DNA of 64,000 nucleotides from Polytrichum commune (Eukaryota > Streptophyta > Polytrichopsida > Polytrichales > Polytrichaceae). A model generated the notes under the pieces. That model worked only from the letters and a program-made list of their open reading frames with translations, made no database searches and was not told the DNA's origin. Position 1 is the stretch's first letter. Every line of letters starts with the position of its first letter. Where the stretch lies: contig OX485805.1 in assembly GCA_950295325.1 (NCBI GenBank), positions 44,108,758 to 44,172,757 of the forward strand, written 5' to 3'. Both the position numbers and the translations under genes were made by a program. Of the stretch, positions 57,401 through 64,000 are shown piece by piece.

Positions 57401-60400
57401 TACATATTTCAGGTATGCTTCGTCTCCTAAAACTTTCATTTTATGCTAAAAGCTTCAGTAGTATGCCAAATGCTACCTACCTACGGAACAGTTCATTGAA
57501 ACTTGGAACAAATTCTTGACCACATATTACAGGTATGTTTTGTCTCTTGAAACTTAAATTTTATTTGAAAGCTTCAATTATACGCCAAATATCTTCCTAT
57601 GCAAAAGGTCGTTGAAACTTAGAACACATCCTCGACTACATATTTATGGGTGGGCTCTATCTCTTAAAAATATTTCGGTTTATATGTAAGTTTCAATCAA
57701 ATGGCAAATATCTTTCTACGCAACAGTTTTTGAAACACATTCTTGACTAAATGTTACTGGTTTGGTTTGTCTTTGAATTTTTTTATTTGTAAGCTTCGAT
57801 CGAATGGCAAATTTCTTCCTATTCAATGCTCTCCTGAACTTTAAAACACATTTTAAACTGCATATAGAGAATATGCTTCGTCTCCTAATAATTTCATTTG
57901 CTTTCAATGCTTCAATCGAATGCCATCTACATATATATACATATGCTGTTGTTCATCAAAACTTAGAACCCTAGAAAATGGGTTCTGAATGTTTAGGATA
58001 ATTCTCAACATGCGGAATTAGGGCTGGGCCTTATTGAGGAAGTCTTGGTGCCGCTAAGCACTGGTTTTGTGGGCCGTAAATATGTCGTGCAAATCATATG
58101 TGAAGAGTGGAGGAATGCCGTCCAGAAATCTTTCAGCACACTTTCCAAAATCATTTTCAGACTCGTGCCGCATGCCATGGAAACTCACAACTTGTGGACG
58201 ACAACTCACGGAAGCAAGCTCATCATCGACATCGAGACCGTGGAGATGCTAGAAAAAATGCCATATGACGTGCACTGGTTTGTTGCAAGACAGAAGAAAT
58301 TGGCCACTGATAGGAGGTACACAGAAAAACAGGAAGAAAGAGAGACAATCGGGTTTCCCTTCAAGACATTTGTACATGTTTGGTATAGAAATGCATAATA
58401 CAGGACATTTTATAAACACAATTGCATATTGTGGGAACACTTCACCAATCCGAGGATATTCAAAGAATATTCCTTAGTTTTCGTTTTGAAGCATTTTGTG
58501 TTACTGATAACCTTCTTCATGGCATCGTTGGGAACCTATATTCGAACTTATATATATAAATAAAATGAATTATATAGAACCTGTATTTGATTGTGGATGA
58601 TTTTGTAATTTCTGATCACATGAACCTCTTCTATGTTAATTTGATTGTTTCTTGGAATGATACGGAAGCATTGATGATCCCCCAAAAGGCAATTGTGGTG
58701 ATTTTGTAGGGAGGCCATTTTGAATGAATGGATACCGTTGCTTACCGACAAGTTCAAATATTCCATTCCCATCAGCATGGATGTGCCGGGGTTTTATAGC
58801 GCCATGGCTATTCTCATGTCGAACCAAATACGCGTCTTGATTGATGAGTCCATCAGCTCTCTCGTGAGGTGAACTTCATCTTTATGATAAACCAAATTGT
58901 TAACCCCACTCAATGATAAATTCACTCATGAATCGCATTTCCCCAATTGGAGCATACATACACCTTTGTAAAATGAATATTGGGAGGTTCGACTGATGCA
59001 AATGAATGGGATTCAAAATAGGCTTCAAAATGGATAGAGTTTTCAAACATTCAATTATGTGTTTTATATATATATATATATAACTTTTTTTGGAGGTTAT
59101 ATACATTTGGGGTATAAATCATCAACATGGGCGTGGCACTCAAGTTCATTTGATCAAAATGTAAATACGGTGACTCAACATTGTGTAGGTTTCTTATGGC
59201 GTTGAACGTTGATTTGACTCCACCCGTGCCGGGAAGATTTTACGGGTATAGGTTAGACCATTTGAGACAAGTTTATCGAACCACTATACCTCCCGTTAAG
59301 GCACCAAAGTCTTTCAAAGATGTGGACGTCCCCCCATTCGTGGTCTACTTGAAGTGTGACGAGTATGGTAGATCAAGGTAATTTTTTAGAATACTCTTTT
59401 TCTTCACCTATTGCATAATATTATTTAGATCCACAACAATGTTTTGTGGGAGTAACAGTTTTTTCACGGAATGTTCCTAGATATTTCCCACATTCAGACC
59501 GAATGTGGGAAATATATGGGAATATTCCATGGACAAGTGTTGGTCCCACATAACATTGTCATAGATTTGAATAATGTTATGTGTGTGATCATAAAAAGAA
59601 CATAATTTTTATTTATTTGTGGATTAATTTTTATTTATTTCTATTGCTACAAATAACAAGTGCAACCAAGAAACCTCAAGGATGCCAAGGCCTTGTCAAG
59701 GAATAAGGAGCAAGAGACTTACATGAAAACACACACACAAAAAAAGAAGATCCCAAGATCATCATCATATGGCTTATGCCACATTCTCCCTTGTGTTAGT
59801 TGCCATTAATAAGAGTATTATATAATTCTCTCTAGGGTTGAAATAACGACGTTTTGTAGGATTGAACCAAAAGCAATGTTTTGTAGTATTATAGTAATGA
59901 AGATTTTCCTTGTGTTTGTATTTATTTGGCAGTGTAGTTCCATCGATGCAAGAGATTGAGGATGCCTTGATTGGAATTATTGACCACATGGTTGCTCAAG
60001 GCAATGGGATTATTTCCATTGATGAGAACAAATCTGAGGCTGCCAAAAAAATACTAGCTCATATCTCAAGTGATGATGAGATCGTGAAGATTACGAAACA
60101 TCTCATTAAGGAGGTCTCGAACATATATTTCCTTTGATTCTATATTTTGGATGTATAATTTGATGTTTGTAGTTGATGGCATTGTGGTTGTGGAGTTTAA
60201 CCCTTAAATGCCTAAGAGACCCAATTTGGGGCTTTTGTGGCACATTTTTCAATACAATTCACATACATGATCATATTTGTAGTTAATTGTGTGAGCTACA
60301 ATCCTTATTCAATTTGTATTATCCATTTTTTGGAGTTGCCCAATGTTTTTAAAATTATCAGTCTCAAGTTTTAAAAATGCGATTAATAGATTCACTTTTT

Positions 60401-63400
60401 TATAATAATAATAATTTCAACTTCCTGAGAAAGTATGGATGGAGAGTCTCTTCATGTGCGGGATACTTTCACCTTTCGATGGGGACACTATGACTAAGGG
60501 GCATGTAGTGGAAAGAGGGCTAGGGGGTTATTTGTGTGTGGTGTAGGAAGAGGGGATTGATTTTTAAGTTTTAAATTGTGGATAGTGTTCACCTTGGGTT
60601 TGGGTTGCAAATGGTCTTATTTGAAAGTCAATGAAATTTGATGACCATTTGTCCAATCACCACATTGCGTTTTTTTTTTTTTTTTTTTTTTTTTTTTGTA
60701 ATTTATAATTTTAAGTGTTTTAGATGAAAATTCACATTCTTGTATCATGAAAAGATAAAAAATTAAGGGTGATTCCGTCATCCAAAGTCACCAAAGTCAC
60801 CAAATCAATCGTGATAAGCACTATTTTAATGACCCACTTTGCAAGGATGGCAAAATTTGACGATTTTGTCAAATGAGGTGAATATTAGATCTATGACTTT
60901 ATAAGATTCTTAACTATGATATCCATATGAAGAAGAAGCACAATCACTTGAGGAGCAAAACCAAGAATCACATTCTCGTAGTGCAAAAAAAAAAATTGTT
61001 GTCCTTTAAGGGTTTAACATGGTTGATAATACGGGTGTTGTAGGTGGTGCGCTCCAACATCCCCGCACCCAACAAGATTATAAAGCAATATGACGAGTTC
61101 CGGGATTTGTTTCGATTAGATGTGGAACAATTTATCAAAGAGTTTGGGATGCTTGAGAAGCCATTGGGCGACTACACGAGTGGTATTGAGGAGTACCATG
61201 CAAGGGCCTTGGAAGCTGAGGTGCATACGCCCAATATCATAGATTGCACCCTCCTGAGAGTTATGGTCACCAATTTCAAGCAAAGCTTCATTGACCGGGC
61301 GGAATATGTTTGCACGCGTCTCAAAAAACAAGTATGCCATTTTGTCATTGCGATTATCAATGAAATTTTCATTAAAAAAAAGAGTTATGTGCATTTGCAT
61401 TGGATACGTTGGGAAACATGTTGTTTTACTAAGGTAAGCGGGTCTTAAACGGACACATTCTGCTTAAAACTCGCTTCTCATAGGACACAAAACACAAAAT
61501 TAGTGCAAGACGATGAAGAAACTCAAATTATGTCTGTAGCAATGTTTTCTCGTCATGTTCTGAGAGTAGTTCACATGAACATCTTATTAACATGAAGATT
61601 CTCTTTCTCGTTAAATTACATATAGGTCCCCTGCCCTAATTAACATAAACGTTCGACAAGTTTTGACCATGTAGTCGGATCTCTTTTCAACACGAATCTA
61701 GGTGTGCGATTCGATGAGTAAGTCCAACAAAGAGGTTGAGGCCAAGTACCAAAACATCTCGGATACCCTTGCAAAAGAGCCTACGAACTCGGAAGAGGCG
61801 ACATCCCTTCGCAAGTAAATGTTCATTTCTCTCAATCATCGAATGATTCGAGATTTGTATTTCAATCTATATAGAATCGATGAACCTTTATAATGTACAC
61901 ACTATGTATGCTATACCTTTATTATGTGTGCCCTAAAGTAGCCGCAACATTCAAGGTGACGAGGTGTTTCTTATGGAGAGATGGCTTTTGGCATGAGATG
62001 TTTTCGTGGTCCGATGGTGAATTAGGTTCTTGTCCGCTTGTGTCAATGAGATGGCCTTGTTGGAGAGGATGGTGGCGGACAACAAGATCAAAGAAGATTG
62101 GTTGGAGAATGTCCAATACCCGGTCCCAAAAGAAGATTTCTTTGTCATCGTTTCTTGCATGGAGTGGCCCAAACGTGTGCACACCATTATCCAAGTCCAC
62201 ACCAAACGAATCCAAGAGGAGTATGATCACTATGAGGCCGCGCTCAAGAAACACCGGATCGAGTTTCTTGACCTCTTGGAAAGGTAGGATATTATGTATT
62301 TCCATTCCTCCCATACATTGAAAACTGCATCGAATCGGAAAAACTCTAAGATCAAATTTGTGAAAAAACAGGAGGGAGTAATGGAGGGGTGGTAGTTTTC
62401 AATCGAAAAGACAATGACTTTTTTTCTTTTGTGGAATCGTTATGTGCATGGTCCCAAGGTTAGCTATGAAAAGAAAATCGAGATTTTTGGAACATATGGA
62501 GATATCGAGAAATCGGCCATCGTAGCGGCTGACGTTAGGGTTGGTATCCAAGATTTCTATGTTCAAATGCATGGAATTTTTGAAATCATCAGGCATATAG
62601 AACTCAAACGTCTTGAGGTCCAACTAAAATTTGAGTTTGAGCGACGCTTGTGAAAGACCATACTAATATCGGTTCCATTCTGATGTGAATGTGGGCATGT
62701 TGGTTCCATCGTGTTCAAGAGTCCCCTTGCTAGTACATGATAAGGTTATTGGCATTTTGTAACTTATAGGAAGTCTTCCAAGGTTTGGAAAAAGCTAACG
62801 ACGTAGCTGAAGCTATCAATGTGGAGGAGTTGCTATTTGGCATGCCGACCACCAAATTCCCTCAAATCCAAGTCTTGACATCTCAACTCGACCCGCTTTA
62901 TAAGTTGTGGTCGATCGCTGACATGTTCAAGGTGAATGAAGAGCTTTGGATGACCGCCAAATTAAATAGCCTCGACATCGAGAAAATCGAAGGCGAGGTA
63001 AGTACCCCCCCTTTCGGTCATCAAAAATCACGCATGCAAAAAAGTCAATTAAAAAAAAAAAAAACTCATTTCTATACAACAATTATGAGTTATCCACCAT
63101 TGGAAAGTTAATGTGGAATTGACCAATCAAATTGGCCTTTGTTTCCGCTTATGAAGGTTTTCAATTGGTTCCGAACAATTTTCAAGTTAGCCCGATCGTT
63201 TGAGGACAAGTTGCCGGAGTCAGCCAAAGTAGCCACCGTGTTGAAAGGGAACATTGAGAGGTTCAAAGAGACACTCCCTCTCTTTATTTGCCTTTGCAAT
63301 CCAGGTAAATTTTACTAACCATATCTCTCTCTCTCTATATATATATATAGACCGATAAGGGCTTCTCTAATTCAAAATGAAATAAAATAATGATTTTACT

Positions 63401-63646
63401 CTCAAGTTAGCCATATGTCGGTCCTCGATTGGTTGGGACTCACTTGGACTCTCTTGGAGAATACATTCCGACACTAAGTCGTAAATCCTATACCAAGTCA
63501 ATGGTGATCTCATAATCCTCGGTTAAGTTTGGCTTCATTATCGTGTAGGATTGCGTGAGAGGCATTTCAAGAAAATATCCGACATTGTGGGGTTTGAAGT
63601 GAGAAATGATGATGCCACATGTTTCCGCCAACTTCTTAGACTTCAG
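54478..63646 (+). CDS. Axonemal inner-arm dynein heavy chain (single-headed type), 5' part
   Basis: ATP-driven motor of the sperm flagellum. Exons: 54478-54498, 54617-54679, 55072-55211, 55363-55741, 56757-57164, 57997-58316, 58710-58868, 59189-59377, 59933-60113, 61044-61331, 61702-61814, 62026-62283, 62464-62617, 62770-62997, 63157-63304, 63549-63646; 1049 codons with consistent phases. Tail motifs typical of DNAH3/7/12-like chains are FLAPLQNRWLTRA, VPGFYSAMAILMSNQIRVLI and IPAPNKIIKQYDEF. The linker starts around LFGMPTTKFPQIQ, with LYKLWSIADMF, FNWFRTIFKLARSFEDKLPE and NPGLRERHFKKISDIVGFEV. The AAA+ ring, stalk and microtubule-binding domain lie beyond the right edge (family size about 4000 residues). 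The start is the only in-frame ATG in exon 1 after the upstream stop and is uncertain. Exon 13's donor (GAG|GTCCAA) is weak. Exon 11's acceptor lies in a transposon. Residues about 135-200 are a Ser-rich segment of uncertain conservation. Confidence 0.88.
55228..55251. repeat. AAT microsatellite in dynein intron 3
   Basis: Eight AAT units, 16 bp beyond the splice donor at 55211. Confidence 0.9.
57140..57965 (+). repeat. Tandem array copying the dynein exon 5 end and its splice donor
   Basis: The last 22 or so bases of exon 5 (ATCCTCGACTACATATTGCGG, up to the donor) and about 100 bp of the following intron recur at spacings of about 110-130 bp. Exon-end echoes lie near 57273, 57393, 57513, 57630, 57742 and 57855. 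Copies two and three read CTACATATTTCAG|GTATGC and CACATATTACAG|GTATGT, good donor matches. Later copies lose the GT or degrade. The array makes up most of the 832-bp intron 5. Confidence 0.85.
59414..59581. mobile_element. Palindromic fold-back MITE, copy in dynein intron 8
   Basis: CATAATATTATTTAGATC at the left is mirrored by GATTTGAATAATGTTATG at the right, with centre CCCACATTCAGACCGAATGTGGG. Same family as 15448 and 24009. Confidence 0.75.
60670..60697. repeat. Poly-T tract (28 T) in dynein intron 9
   Basis: A pure T run, possibly the relic of a retroposed A tail on the minus strand, though no element body is recognised next to it. Confidence 0.85.
61430..61721 (+). mobile_element. Truncated TTAAGGTAAGCAG-family element overlapping dynein exon 11
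   Basis: The left end TAAGGTAAGCGGGTCTTAAA matches 53842, and internal blocks (GAAGATTCTCTTTCTCGTTAAA-like, ATATAGGTCCCC, ATCTCTTTTCAACAC) follow in family order. The right terminus is missing. The family block preceding it, AGGTGTGCGATTCGATGAGTAA, runs straight into dynein coding sequence at about 61722. Confidence 0.65.
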
Positions 63647-64000
63647 GTAAATTTAAGTTCTATGTCTATTTAGTAACACTATCCCTGCTCATGGAGCCAC
63701 AAACGGGCCTCTATCATCGGCTTTCTAGATCTGTTAAGGTCGCATGGTCCATCCTTCCCCAAAGCCCACATATATCTTACATTTTAATTGTCTACCAATT
63801 ACGTTAAAGAGGGCTCTAAAAATGCTTCAACATTTAAACTGTTGTGGACCTGATGGTTTCATGTTGAGTTTGGTAATAGGTACACTAAGTAGTGCTATTA
63901 GTGTGGACCACGCGAATTTATGTATTTTAGTTATCAAAATATGTCTATTAGTTATCTAATCAACGTAAGAAATATAAGGATAACACATAGTAAAGTTTTG

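Noticed and set aside
46824-63646. Functional cluster of microtubule genes (TORTIFOLIA-like plus dynein)
   Set aside because: Two neighbours with different cellular roles, separate promoters and transposon-filled spacing do not support a functional cluster.

Overview
This is nuclear DNA of a plant-lineage eukaryote, almost certainly a streptophyte that makes flagellate sperm (bryophyte, lycophyte, fern, cycad or Ginkgo, or a charophyte such as Chara). One gene is an arabinosyltransferase of cell-wall extensins and another a plant-type TORTIFOLIA/SPIRAL2 microtubule protein, yet the third is an axonemal dynein heavy chain, which flowering plants and most conifers have lost. Introns have GT-AG ends, the genome is AT-rich, and transposon debris fills introns and intergenic DNA. 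I cannot name the species.

Layout. (1) 1-14000: an XEG113-type GT77 arabinosyltransferase on the minus strand. I rebuilt 13 exons (596 codons, all phases consistent); the C-terminal exon(s) lie left of the window. Its introns carry tandem arrays (about 260, 300 and 80 bp units) and several TIR elements. (2) 14000-46500: about 32 kb with no intact protein gene. It holds a decayed LINE (RNase H, zinc knuckle, PD-(D/E)XK-like tail) with a tRNA-derived SINE inside it, a second full-length SINE, two short SINE 3' ends, a 5S-rRNA-derived fragment, non-autonomous PIF/Harbinger-, hAT-, Mutator- and pogo-like elements, a palindromic MITE family, a fragment of a leucine-rich-repeat gene, and one intact nuclear tRNA-Lys(UUU). 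(3) 46824-52924: a complete TORTIFOLIA1/SPIRAL2-like gene, plus strand, 7 exons, 933 residues. (4) 54478 to the right edge: a single-headed inner-arm-type axonemal dynein heavy chain, plus strand. I rebuilt 16 exons (1049 codons), from the proposed start into the linker; the AAA+ motor lies beyond the window.

The three genes do not form a pathway. Two act on microtubules (cortical arrays and sperm axonemes), but nothing in the sequence shows that their adjacency matters. The most unusual signals are in the dynein gene. One intron is built from tandem copies of the preceding exon's own 3' end and splice donor, and another exon appears to take its splice acceptor and first codons from a truncated TIR element belonging to a family scattered over the whole window.
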